From Rebecca billardiae RCC1528 (Eukaryota; Haptophyta): a stretch of DNA of 64,000 nucleotides. Below the pieces are notes generated by a model. That model did not search any database and was not told where the DNA came from. It saw only the letters and a list, made by a program, of their open reading frames with translations. A program made the position numbers and the translations under genes. Below are positions 31,595 through 42,392 of this stretch, one piece after another. Positions within the stretch are counted from its first letter, which is position 1, and every line of letters begins with the position of its first letter. The DNA is taken from the NCBI GenBank assembly GCA_965240325.2, contig OZ251245.1:558001-622000 (forward strand). The letters are read 5' to 3'.

Positions 31595-33954
31595 TCACCG
31601 GCCGGCCGAGAGCTCGACGCCCGGCGCGTGCGTGGCGGGCGGCACGAAGTGCGTCACGTTGGTCACGATGCACGCCACCTGAGCGTACGAATGCTCCACG
31701 GAGAGATCGGACGGAACTTGCATGCCGGCGAGGGCGCCGGGGAGGGCGTGGGCGACGGCCTCCCAGGGCAGGAGGAGGGACATCACCGTCGGCAGCGCGG
31801 GCGCGCCCGGCCGCTCGGCCTCGTCCGCGCCGCCCGCCGACTCGGCCGCCGGCAGCTGCCTGTGCGCGCCGGCCGCGCCGCCGCTCGCGCGGCCGGCCGC
31901 GCCGCCCGCGCCGGCGGGGTGTCTTGGCAGGTGGTGCGCGCGCGAGCAGAGGAGGTGGTCCACGTCGTCGATGGGCGGCATCGAGCTGAGCGCAGCGGCG
32001 AGGAGCACCGGCTGCGGTGCGTGGCGCGAGGCGCGCACGGGGTGGCGCGGGGCCCGAGTGAGCGCGGCGCGGCGCGGCGCGCTCTGCGCGCCGCACGGGC
32101 GCGCGGGTGGCCGGTGGCTGGCAGCAGCAGCGCGCGCGCGCGGCGCGTGCCGCGGCTCACCTCCGCCCTGCCGCCCGAGTGGCGCGCGGCCGCGAGGGCG
32201 AGCTGGCGCTCGGCGCGCTCGATGAGCTCGGCCTCGTCCCACGACGCGTTGAGCGGCAGCCGGATCACGCCCGCGCCAACGCCCGCGCTCGGCGCCGGGC
32301 TGGGCGGCGGCAGCGCCGCAAGAGGGTGCTGTGTGCCGTGGGGCGCGCCGCCCGCGCCCGCGCCCGCGGCGCGTGGTGCGCGCGGCGCGTGCGCCACGTG
32401 CGCCGAGTCCCACAGGCTCGAGAGCGAGAACGCGCTCACCCCGTCCAGCCCGAGCAGCCGCCGCGCCGCCGCCGTGCGGCCGGCAGACTCGGCGCTCTCC
32501 GCCGAAACCGACGACCAGATGGCGCCCAGCGGCACGAGGCCGCCGCTGCCGCCGGCGCGCTGCAGTTCGGTGCCGCCGCCCGGCACGGTGGTGGCGGCGC
32601 AGACGAGCATGCAGCCGGCGAGCGCGGCGAGCGCGGTCGACTGCCGCTTCGACGCGCCGCGCGAGCCCGGCACGCTCGGCGGCGGCGCGAGCGACACCTC
32701 CGGTGGCGCGAGCGCGGGCGCGCGCGCGGGCGTGAGCGCGACCGGCGAGTGCTGCGCTGCGTCGGCAGCGCCGCCCGCCTCGCTGTCGGTGCGGCCGGAG
32801 CGCGAGTCGGCGTCGGCCGCGGCGGCGGCGGCGTGCGGCGCGGCAGGCGCGGCGGGCGCGGCGGGCTGCGCGGTCGCCGCGGTCGAGTGGGACGACGGCC
32901 GCGACGCGTCGGCCGCGCCAGCCGTGGGCGCGGCCGGCGCGGCCGCGGCGGCGGCTGCGCCGGCCGCGGCGAGCGCAGAGGTGAGCTTCGAGTTCTCGAC
33001 GCGCGCGCGGTACGCCTCGTCGGTGAGGCGCGCCACCTCGGCGGTGAGCGCGGCCACCCGCCCCTCCAGCTCCTCGATGTACTGCTTCCGCCGGTGCCGC
33101 GAGCGCATCGCCGACTCTCGGTTTCGTCGCATCCGCTTGAGCTTGCGCTCGTCGAGGTCGGAGCCGCCGCCCGCCTGCGAGCCGGAGCCGTCGGCGCCGT
33201 CGTCGTCGTCGCTCGCGTCGGCGTCGGCGTCGGCGTCGGCGGAGGTGTGCGGCTCGGCGGCGCTGGGCGTGCCCGCGCCCGCGCCCGCCGGCGGTGCGGG
33301 CGGGCACGCGCGCTTACTGGCGGCGCTCGCGCTCGCGCCCTCTGCGCCTGAGCGCTTGCGCGCGCCGCCGCGCGGCGCGCGCGCCGCGGGCACGGGCGCG
33401 GGCGCGGCGGCGGCGGGCGCTTCGGCGAGCAGCGCGAGCAGCGCGTCGGGCGTCCCGCCCGCACTCGCGCCGCCGCCGCCGCCGCCCACCGCATCCGAGG
33501 CCGACGTCGCCTCAAGCGTCTGCAGCACGTTGAGGATGTCGAACGACGTCAGCTCGGCGACCACGGCGGCCGGGTCCGGGCTGGGCTCCTCCGAGGCGGC
33601 GGCGGCGCTGGGCTCGGCCGACGCGGCGGGCAGGTACGCGCTCGAGCGCTCGGGGGAGGCTTGCGCCGAGCCGTGCGACGGGAAGCCGCCGGCCGTGCGG
33701 CTCGGCGACGGCGGCGCGGCCGCGCACTCCTCGCTCGGCTGCGCGGACGCAAAGCCTGCCGCCGTGACGAAGTCAGCCAGCGGCACCGCGTCGGCGGAGG
33801 CCGCGAGTGGGGCGGCCGCTTCGGATGCGAAGCACGCGCCGAGGTCGGCGCTGGGGTTCTCGTCCAGGAGCCGCGCGAGCAGCTCGTTCTCTTCGTCTTG
33901 GCCGAGCGCGTCGGCGGCGCGCGGCATGCCGGCGTCGGCAGGGGTTGAGGACAT
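31595..33954 (-). CDS. Membrane-tethered bZIP transcription factor, ATF6 / plant bZIP17-28 type
   Basis: Exons 33954-32161 and 32011-31595 give 736 residues; the intron is 149 bases, phase 0, with GTGAGC donor. The first 260 residues are acidic/Ser/Ala-rich activation-type sequence with a nuclear-signal-like ARKRSG and SKRAC. The basic region near residue 277 reads KRMRRNRESAMRSRHRRKQY, with the invariant Asn and Arg, followed by a leucine zipper (IEELEGRVAALTAEVARL). Residues 439-457 form a hydrophobic helix (STALAALAGCMLVCAATTV). RRLL at 498-501 fits the RxxL site-1-protease site of ATF6 and bZIP28, and NAS and NVT glycosylation sites follow. Together this suggests an ER-anchored factor released by proteolysis under stress; the family features are seen, the stress role is inferred. 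Confidence 0.8.
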
Positions 33955-34442
33955 GCGGTGTGGGCGGGTGCGCGACGCGACGGGCTCGCCCGTGTGCGTC
34001 GGCGGCGTTGGAGCTGGCTCGAGGCTCGCTCCGGTCGCTCCTTGGCGTCTCGCGCTCGGCAAGCGAGGGCGGCCCACAGCACGCGGTGGTGGTGGAGCAA
34101 GGGCCGCGTCTGGAGGCGGAAGGTGATCCTGAGCGATTCTAGTACGGAGCCGGGTACTTTCGCCACCGCTGCAGCGGACAGGCGGACACGTGGCGCGCAC
34201 TGACTGCGGCGCTGCTGACCAACGTGGCAGTCGGACGCGTCGTACCTTCTTACTCACATGGCCCCAAGCACCTATGTACTTACTCCGATCGGGCGCCAGT
34301 TAAAAACCGCCATGGCAGTTGTCCGTTGGGGGGAGCCGCCATCGTGGACGCGAGTGTGCGGTGGTCCGGGAGCGAGCGCGCGGGCTCGCGGGCGAGCAGC
34401 AGCGCGAGGGCGAGAGCCGTTGACAGCCGCGGTCGCGCAGCC
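33955..34442. promoter_or_regulatory. Divergent promoter region, bZIP / CCT3
   Basis: 488 bases between divergent starts. The middle (34130-34330) is lower in GC. No named element is recognised. A shared promoter between a stress-type bZIP and a chaperonin subunit is notable but may be chance. Confidence 0.4.
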
Positions 34443-36602
34443 ATGCAGGCCCCGGTGATGGTCCTGAGTGCGCGCGCACACCGCGCGGCGTTGGGCGCGC
34501 GCGCACGGCGTGGCGCACGCGAGCCTCCACCCGCTCCGCCGCCCGCTCGGCGCAGCCACCCCGCCGTCGGCTCTGGCGCGCGCGCGCGCGGACGCGCCCG
34601 GCGCCCCGCCTCTTCGCCGCTCAGCCGGCATGCCCGCGGCCCCGCCCCCCGCTCCGCCGCGCGCGCGGCGCGCGCGCAGACCAAAACACGAAGCGCGAGT
34701 CGGGCCGTAAGGCGCAGCTCGGCAACATCACCGCGGGCAAGGTGCGCGCCCAGCCCCGCGCCGCTCGCCGCCGCGGCCGTACCGGCTGGCTGACGCTCTT
34801 TGCCCCTCGCCGCGCGCGCGCGCGCGCGCGCGCGCGCAGGCGGTGGCGGACATCATCCGCACGACGCTCGGGCCCAAGTCGATGCTGAAGATGCTGCTCG
34901 ACCCGACCGGCGGGATCGTGATGACCAACGACGGCAACGCCATCCTCCGCGAGGTGGACGTGTCGCACCCGGGCGCCAAGTCGATGATTGAGCTCTCGCG
35001 CGCGCAGGACGAGGAGGTGGGCGACGGCACGACGTCGGTGATCGTGCTGGCGGGCGAGATGCTGCACGTGGCGGAGCCGCTCATCATGCGCGACTTCCAC
35101 CCGACCATCATCTGCTCGGGCTACGTCCGCGCGCTCGAGGACGCGCTCGGCATCGTGCGCGCGATGGCGTTCCCCGTCGACCTCAAGAACCGCTCGGAGC
35201 TCTCCAAGATTGTCAACTCGTCGATCGGCACCAAGTTCATCTCGCGGTTCGCCGAGCAGATGGTCGACCTGGCGATCGACGCGGTCGAGACCGTGTACAC
35301 CGAGTCCAACGGGCGCACCGAGATCGACATCAAGCGCTACGCCAAGGTGGAGAAGCTCCCCGGCGGCGACATTGAGCACTCGCGCGTGCTCAAGGGCGTG
35401 ATGGTGAACAAGGACGTGACGCACCCCAAGATGAAGCGGCGGATCGAGCGGCCGCGCGTGCTGCTGCTCGACTGCACGCTCGAGTACAAGAAGAACGAGT
35501 CCGCCACCTCCGTCGAGCTCACCGACGAGACGCAGTGGGAGGCGCTGCTCAAGCAGGAGGAGGAGTGGGTCGCGTCCGTGTGCCGCGACATCCTGCTGCT
35601 CAAGCCGGACGTGGTGGTGACGGAGAAGGGCGTCTCGGACCTCGCGCAGCACTTCCTGGTCAAGGCGCGCGCGACGCGCGCGGAGGGGGCGCGGGGCGCC
35701 GGGATGGGCGTGCGTGCCGGCGGGAGGGGCATGCGCGCGCTGCCGCGCGCCCGCCGCCCGCCCCGTCTCGCCGCCGCCGCGCGCCGACTGCGCGCCAACT
35801 GACGCCAACCGCCGCGCCGCCGACCAACGGCGCCCGCGCTCGCTCGCTCGCGCGCGCGCAGGCGGGCGTGACGGTGCTGCGCCGCATGCGCAAGACGGAC
35901 AACAACCGCATCGCGCGCGCGACGGGCGCGCGCATCGTCAACCGCCCCGAGGAGGCCAAGGAGAGCGACCTCGGCACCGGCTGCGGCCTCTTCGAGGTCA
36001 CCAAGATCGGTGACGAGTACTTCACGTTTTTCGTCGACTGCGACGCGCCCAAGGCGTGCACCATCCTGCTGCGCGGCGCGTCCAAGGACGTGCTCAACGA
36101 GGTGGAGCGCAACCTGCTCGACGCGATGAACGTCGCGCGCAACGTCTTCCAGTCGCCGCTGCTCGTGCCCGGCGGCGGCGCCACCGAGATGGCGCTGTCG
36201 GTCGCGCTCGCCGCGTCCGCCAAGAAGGTGGAGGGCGCGCTGCAGTGGCCCTACAAGGCGGTGGGCACGGCGTTCGAGGTGATCCCGCGCACGCTCGCGC
36301 AGAACTGCGGCTGCGACGTCGTGCGCATCGTGACCGAGCTGCGCGCCAAGCACGCCGCGGCGTACGCCGCGGGGCAGCACGCCTCCTCGATGTGGGGCAT
36401 CGACGGCGAGAAGGGCGTGATCACCGACATGCGCGCGCTCGGCGTGTGGGAGCCGCTCGTCGTCAAGGAGCAGACGATCAAGACGGCGGTCGAGATGACG
36501 AGCATGCTCATGCGCATCGACGACATCGTCTCCGGGATGCAGCGCAAGACGGCGCCCAAGGAGACCAAGGCCGAGCCTGCCGGCGGCGAGGAGAACGAGT
36601 AG
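34443..36602 (+). CDS. CCT3: T-complex protein 1 subunit gamma (CCT3)
   Basis: Four exons: 34443-34467, 34680-34741, 34840-35664 and 35862-36602, giving 550 residues, normal for the family. The 25-base first exon encodes MQAPVMVL and joins to NQNTKRESGRKAQLGN, an exact family pattern. Group II chaperonin motifs follow: LGPKSMLKMLLDP, MTNDGNAILRE, GDGTTSVIVLAGEM (nucleotide binding), NNRIARATGARIV, TILLRGASK and VPGGGATEMAL. CCT3 is one of eight subunits of the cytosolic ring that folds actin and tubulin. Intron 3 (35665-35861) starts with GC instead of GT: keeping FLVKAGVTV requires a cut after AAG 35664. A GT eight bases earlier would delete two conserved residues. Confidence 0.97.
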
Positions 36603-37037
36603 GCGAGGGATGCCGGCCGTCAGTCCGCGCCGCGCCCGCGCGTGCCCTGACGAGGCATGTGGCGACGCGCTCGGCCGAGTGGCGATCGAGCGCCCTGAAC
36701 GCGCTGCCAACAAATAAGTCGATTGACAATGATGGTCAGATATGTCGCGCGCAGCCGGGTGTGTAGCGCAGCCTGATGGGCGCTGATATGCTCATCTGTG
36801 ACCGACGATCGTCGATGCATGCATGAAATTCTATTCGAAGGACGACTGATGATCAGACAAGACGCTGCTCGGCCGCGCGGCGGCACGGCCGCCACGCCCA
36901 CGGGCCACCGTCGGACTGCGAGGCGCGGCCGCTCAGCATGCGGCAAGCTGCTTCCAGTCCGTACGCTCCAACACTCCCAGGCAGAAGCACGGCAGGCACG
37001 GGCGTCGAGGGACCCCGCCACTCCGCGCCGGCCGCGC
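36603..37037. other. Convergent intergenic region
   Basis: 435 bases between convergent stops. 36700-36860 is AT-richer. Nothing recognisable as a gene. Confidence 0.5.
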
Positions 37038-37656
37038 TCACACCATCACGTCGCCGATGGACACGCGCTGCGAGAGCGTGTACAGCGTGGGCACGAGGGC
37101 GAGCAGCACGAGCGCCGCCAGCCAGAAGCGGCCGTCGCGCACGAGCTGGCGCGGTTCGGGCACGGTCTGCGAGACGGCGGTGCGCATGCGCGCGGCGGTG
37201 AGCTCCTGCGACGTGTACGCTGAGCGCCCCTTGGGGCGCCACGTGTTTGCGCCCTCCTCCTGGAAGCGCCGCCAGTCCTGCGCGGCGGCGAGGCGCGCGG
37301 CAGCCCGCGTGAGCAATGATCCGGGCCGCGCTCGGGGCGGGGGCGGGGGGCGGCGCGGCGTGGCGCACCTCGTCCCAGTCCGTGCTGAACGACGCGCCGG
37401 TCACGTCCTCGCCCTCGGGCAATTCGCTGCGAGGCACCGCGGCGCTCTCGTCTGCCGCATCGTCATCGGGCTCAGGCGGAGGGCTGCGGCCCTTGCTGTC
37501 GCCCGCACCGACCGCGCACACGATCGTGCCGCGGGCGCGGGCGCTGCCGCAGGGGCGGAGCAGTGGGGCACGCGACTGCGGTGCGTACGCGTCCGCCCCT
37601 CTCAGCACGCACGCCGCAACGAACGCGGCGAGCAGCGCGCGAAGTGTCGCGGGCAT
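37038..37656 (-). CDS. Plastid-targeted single-pass membrane protein, unknown function
   Basis: Exons 37656-37369 and 37277-37038 give 175 residues. The 91-base intron (GTGCGCC to CGCGCAG) is phase 0 and joins DWDE to DWRRFQEEG. Residues 1-23 are a signal peptide (MPATLRALLAAFVAACVLRG) and the cut site region reads ADAYAPQSR, a good match to the A-F/Y-AP motif of plastids with secondary membranes. An acidic linker (EPDDDAADESAA) follows. The C-terminal part has a membrane helix FWLAALVLLALVPTLYTL close to the end. No family recognised; likely a small thylakoid or envelope protein. Confidence 0.7.
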
Positions 37657-37953
37657 TGGCCGGGAGTGGCAGCGGCGGAGGAGAGATGCCGCTCGGGCGG
37701 CGATCCAAGACCGGCTTTTCAGCAGCGGGCCAATGGCGTGCATCCGCCGAGAGGACGCTCACAGAAGACGCTCGAACATGGCGACGGCCGGCTTCGTCCG
37801 CGGTGCCTTTGCCGCTGCGCAGTGGCGCGGGTTTTTGCGGGTGTTCGCGCCTTCGCTGGGCAATTCTCACGCCCGCACGATGGCTGACGCGCCGCCGACT
37901 ACAAGTACACTACACTGTCGCCTGGATAGGGGCCTGGCCCCCTACGTCTGTCT

Positions 37954-40561
37954 TCACACACTGCCGAGCTCGACGGCACCTCCCGTAGCCTGGGCCATAC
38001 CCGCCGTCGGCATCGTCGCCGCCGCCTGCGCCTGCGAGAGCAGCTTGGCCGTGCGCTTTGTCCCGAGCTCGGTGAGCTCCTTGAGCAGGTGGCTAAAGTC
38101 CTGGCGGCGCGGAGGGAGGGAGGGGGAAACGGGCGGGCAGGGCGTCTCGGCGTGTGCGCTCGAGCCACGGCGTCCCGAGCACGCACGCTGCCACCCCCGT
38201 GCACACGCGCCACGCACAGCCGCCCGTCCCGCGCACGGCCGCGCGCGCGCGCGCGCGCGCGCGCGCGAGACACGCGACCGCTCGCGGCGCCCACCCGGAT
38301 CGTGAGGCCTCGCGCCTGCCACTCCTCGCCCATCTTCCACCAGAGCGCGCCGTGGAGCTCGTGCACCGCGTCCACGACGGAGCCCTTCTCGTTCGCGCGC
38401 GCGTGCAGCCGCCCCGCCCGCAGCGCCTCGAGGCACACCTTGGTGAAGTTGATCGAGACAGTCATGAACGGAAAGTCTCGGCCGTCCTGCCGCGAGAGTT
38501 GGTACAGCCGCGCTGCGAGCTCGCGCCTGCGCGTGACGAGGTGCAGCGCGTTGAGGAGGGAGAGGAGGCCGGCGCCTGCGCGGGGGAAGCGCACGTGGCG
38601 CGGGCGCAGCCGCGGCGCGGGCGCAAGGGCGCGGCTGTGAGCCGCGCCGCGCGCCGCGCGCCGCCGCGGCTGTGCACACCCGCGCAGCGCGCACGCCTCC
38701 ACAACAGCCGCAGCCGCAGCCGCAGCCGCAGCCGCAGCCGCAGCCGCAGCCGCAGCCGCAGCCGCAGCCGCAGCCGCAGCCGCAGCCGCAGCTGCAGCCG
38801 CAGCCGCAGCCGCAGCCGCAGCCGCAGCCGCAGCCGCAGCCGCAGCCGCCTCTGGCCGAGCGCGGACGGGCGCGGCAGGCGGCGCGCCGCCCGCGCGCCG
38901 CACCGCGCAGGTCCGTCGCCGGGTCGGTGCCCTGGAAGCCGATCAGGTCCCAGTGGCTGCCGAAGCGAGGCGGGTCTCGCGCGTTGCCCGTGAGCGCTCT
39001 GAAGATGGTGCTGAGCATGCGCGCGTGGGTCTCGTCGTCGGGCAGCAGCGGCAGCCGCGCCGCGCAGAGCACGAGGTCGCGCTGCGTGCCCAGCCGCTCG
39101 CCACGCAGCTTGGGGCGCATGAACGGCAGGTAGCGCGGGAGGCACGGCGCGTTGTCCCAGTCCTGCGTGCGCGGCAGGGCGGCGCGGCGCGCGACGGAGG
39201 CGGCGCGGAGTGAGCGCCGCGCGCAGGGGCGCGCGCCACAGCACACGCGCACGCGCACGGCTGGGCGCTGCCTGGCGCGGCGCGGGCACGGCGCGTGCCC
39301 GACCGCTGGCGGCAGCGCCGCCAGCCCTCGGCGCGGCGGGTCGTGCCGGCCGCGCGCGCACCTCGCGCACGATGCTCGGCACCTGCTCGGAGACCGGCGC
39401 ATCGGTTTCCAGCCACGCCCACGCCTCCGCAAACCCAATCTTGGCCCCCACGCCCGGCGGCCCGCCGCCGCGCGCCGCGCGCGCCGCGCCGCCCGGCGGC
39501 GGCGCGGCCTCGAGCGCGGCCCACTGCGCCTCGGCCGCCGCGCGCTCCGCGGCTTCGCGCGCTCGCTTCTGCGCGGCTGCGTCGTCCTGCGGCGGCGGCG
39601 GCGGCTGCTGCTGCGGCGGCGGCTGCGGCGGCGCGGCGGCGGCGGCGCCCGCGCTCGCCGCCTGCTGCACGCTCGCGGCGGCCTGCCCCGCGCTCCCAGC
39701 CGCGGCCTCGCCAGCCGGCACCAGCGCCGACGGCGGGGCCGGCTGCTGCGTGGGCGGCGGCTGCTGATTGGGCGGCGGCTGCTGCGTGGGCGGCGGCTGC
39801 TGCGTGGGCGGCGGCTGCTGATTGGGCGGCGGCTGCTGAGTGGGCGGTGGCGACCAACTGCCCTCCTCAGCGTCATCAGCGTCCTCGTCAATCTGATTCA
39901 GCCCGCCGGTGCGCATGGTGAGCGCGAGCTCGTCGGCCTTCTCCAGGGCGCTCTTGGCCTCGGGCAGCACCGCCGGCTCCTGCTCCGCCTCGCCCGACGC
40001 CGCCGCGCGCACAGACTTGAGAGCGTCGCTAGCGGTGCCGCGCAGCGCGGACGCAGCCGCCGCCTCCTCCGCCGCGCGCGCCGCCTCTGCCTTGCGGCGC
40101 GACTCCTCGAGCGCGGCGTCGATGTCGGCGGCGGCGGCCGCGGCGGCGGGATTGGGCGCGGGGCTGGCCGCAATGGGCTGCGCCGCGGGCACCGCCGGCG
40201 CCGCGGGCACGACGGGCGCGACCGTTGGCGCCGCGCCGTCGACCACGTCGAACTCATCGTCATCAAAGTCGTCGCCTCCCGCCGCGCCGCCGGCGCCGCC
40301 GCGCAGCGAGCCGACCGCGATCGACGCCTGCTCAGCCTCGGCGTCGAGCTCGCGCTCAAACTCCGCGGCGCGCAGCGCGGCTTCCTCCTCGGCCTTGCTG
40401 CGCTTCGCCGCGAGTGGGCGCTTCTGCTCGTCCAGCACGCCCTGGACAGACGGCCGCGCGGGCGCACCGGCGGTGGCGCCCCGCGCGGCGCTCCCCCCCT
40501 CGAGGACCTCGTCCACGGAGGCCTGCATGGCCAGCTCGAGCGGCGTCGGCTGCCCACCCAT
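37954..40561 (-). CDS. ELMO-domain protein (ELMOD-like)
   Basis: Four exons: 40561-39362, 39162-38904, 38575-38295 and 38100-37954, giving 628 residues. The first 400 residues are a charged, Ala-rich helical region followed by a hexapeptide array (PPPTQQ / PPPNQQ) and Gln/Pro stretches. The ELMO domain occupies the rest: LPFMRPKLRGERLGTQRDLV, then HWDLIGFQGTDPATDLRG, which is the family signature (W-x3-IGFQ-x2-DP-x-TDFRG), then AGLLSLLNALHLV and INFTKVCLEAL. ELMOD proteins act as GTPase-activating proteins for Arf/Arl GTPases in animals. Junction phases (0, 1, 0) agree with the domain alignment. Intron 2 is 328 bases and holds a hexanucleotide repeat. Confidence 0.88.
38705..38850 (+). repeat. 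(CAGCCG)n microsatellite in ELMOD intron 2
   Basis: About 24 copies of the hexanucleotide with a single CAGCTG variant near the middle. It is open in all frames as PQ, AA or SR repeats, but splice phase places it in an intron (38903-38576). Confidence 0.9.
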
Positions 40562-40827
40562 CGTGCCGGCACTCGTGCGATGGCCGAGCGGTGTGAAAGT
40601 GAGCCCTCCTCAAAAGGGGCACCGCCGCCGCCGGGCGTCAGCCATCGATCGGGTGCACCGCCTTGATGTGACGCGGCTCAAATGACAATTAATCTCCAGA
40701 TCGAAAAAAAATGCCATCGAAAAAGCGCGCCCCCGCGCCTGTCGAGCGTTTGCGTCCTCGCCTCGTCTCTCTGATCGGCTGATCGCGTGTCTGGTCCGAG
40801 GCCGTGAATCGCGTCCAGCCGCCAGCG
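40562..40827. promoter_or_regulatory. Divergent promoter region, ELMOD / TIM-barrel-like
   Basis: 266 bases between divergent starts. 40683-40720 is AT-rich and contains a run of eight A residues. No other element recognised. Confidence 0.4.
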
Positions 40828-41727
40828 ATGTCCGCTCCGCGCATCGTCGGCGCACTCGCGCTGCTGGCTGTAGCCACGGCGTCAGGCACGGTCACCTCGG
40901 CAAAGGCGTCGTCGCGTGGGCTCGCAAAACGTCTCCGCAAGGCGACGGGTGCCCTGGCCGTCGTCCCAGCGCTCGAGCTGAGCTCGGAGCAAACACTCGC
41001 GGTCGCGCCCGGCGCGCTCACGACATTCTCCGCAGCATGTCGCGAGGCGGGGGCAGCGGCGATCTGCCTACCCATGGGCGGCGAGGGTGACATGTCGAGC
41101 TGCATCGACGCCGTCGGCCTCGTCGCCGCCGAGCAGCGCGAGGCGTCGTCCTCGTTCCCGGGCCCGTGCCCCGTGCTCGTGCGAGGCTGGCCGCTGGGCC
41201 GTGGCACCCTCGAGCGCCTCGCGCGGAGCGGCGGCGCCGCACTGGTGCTCCCAGCGGGCGCGGCCAGCGACGCGCGCGAGCGTGAGGCGGCTGCGCAGGC
41301 TGCCGATGACGCGGGCCTCGCGCTCGTGCTCGAGACGGACGGGCACTCCGACCTCAGCGCCGACGCGGCCGCCGACGCGCTGACGGTCGCGCGGGTCGAG
41401 TGCGCCGCCCTTCAGGAGGGTGAGGAGGTGGCGCGCGCGGCGCAGCTGCACGAGGCGGGCGTGCGCGCCGTGATGCTCGCGTACCCCGCGGCGCTTCTCG
41501 ACGAGGACGGTGAGGAGGGCAGCGCATACGTCCGTGCCGTGCTCCGCGCGTTCCGGACAAAGCGCTCGGGCAAGTTTGTGGCGTCCGCGTTTGGAGGCCT
41601 GCCGGCCGACGGCTCGACGCCTGAGAAGCGCAACCCGCAGCTGTGGAGGAGGGCGCAGAAGGAGGCGAAGGAGATCATGCATGACTCCAAGAAGAAGTAC
41701 GGCCACCTCGATCTCCCGAAGCAGTGA
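40828..41727 (+). CDS. Secreted or plastid-targeted TIM-barrel-like protein, weak IGPS resemblance
   Basis: 299 residues, one exon, ATG 40828. Residues 1-25 resemble a signal peptide (IVGALALLAVATASG), followed by a short basic segment. The remainder alternates strands and helices: GALAVVPALELSS, AACREAGAAAICLPM, CPVLVRGWPL, GGAALVLPAG, DDAGLALVLETDG, LHEAGVRAVMLAYPA. This order faintly recalls indole-3-glycerol-phosphate synthase, and FSAACREAGAAA lies where that enzyme has its A-x-SVL loop. The enzyme's catalytic Lys and Glu positions are not evident, so activity is doubtful. The lysine-rich tail (KEAKEIMHDSKKKYG) is unlike the enzyme. Best treated as hypothetical. Confidence 0.6.
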   Translation: MSAPRIVGALALLAVATASGTVTSAKASSRGLAKRLRKATGALAVVPALELSSEQTLAVAPGALTTFSAACREAGAAAICLPMGGEGDMSSCIDAVGLVAAEQREASSSFPGPCPVLVRGWPLGRGTLERLARSGGAALVLPAGAASDAREREAAAQAADDAGLALVLETDGHSDLSADAAADALTVARVECAALQEGEEVARAAQLHEAGVRAVMLAYPAALLDEDGEEGSAYVRAVLRAFRTKRSGKFVASAFGGLPADGSTPEKRNPQLWRRAQKEAKEIMHDSKKKYGHLDLPKQ

Positions 41728-42392
41728 GCGTGTCCCAGCGGTGGGCAGCCTGGGCGCACGCTGACGCCGCGCGGCACGTGCCATGAGCCATCGTCATCTC
41801 GTCCGTAGGCACGGGCTGGGAGCAGCATGACGCGCCGGTTGGCGGCTGGCGGCCTGGCGGGTCCCGTTCCCATCAGGCACCTTGCAGCCAGCGCGCCGCG
41901 GCGTCGCGTCAGACTGGCGGCGGTATTCGCCGTGGTGGTGGCAGTCGTCGGCTACTACCCGTTATTTGAGTTATGAGTATACATCAGTCTTGTCCTTCAC
42001 GAATCACGCCCACGTGACGGCGTGACGCTGCCGACTGTGACTACTGCGCTGTTAATAAAATGCGCGATGATCGAATCACCGTGACAGCAGTCGTTGCCAC
42101 CAACGGTGCGCGCCGTGTGCCGCTGTCCGCCGGGTCCGCAGGCAAGCCACGAGGCATGATGCCAAAGCCGAGGATGCGCCAGCAGCCAGTGATGAGCGAT
42201 GCTGCGCGCTCGCGGCCGTCGCCGCAACACTGCGCCGGACTTACTGGCAGCATCTGAAGCTCGCCTTCACCCAGAGCACAATCACGGATCATGCAGACAG
42301 CCAAGGTACGGCGAGCGGCGCGATGGCGATGCATTGGCAGCCGTCTTCCGCCGAGTGCGTCTGCCGCGCCCCGAGCAGCGCGTGCGTGACGG
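41728..42392. other. Convergent intergenic region
   Basis: 665 bases between convergent stops. A poly(A)-signal-like AATAAA lies at 42053 on the plus strand, distant from the stop at 41727. Otherwise nothing recognised. Confidence 0.5.

Noticed and set aside
31277-34126. 949-codon plus ORF
   Set aside because: Antisense to the bZIP gene; sense strand shows basic region, zipper and membrane helix.
38672-39133. PQ-repeat plus ORF
   Set aside because: Comes from the (CAGCCG)n microsatellite in an intron of the minus-strand ELMOD gene.
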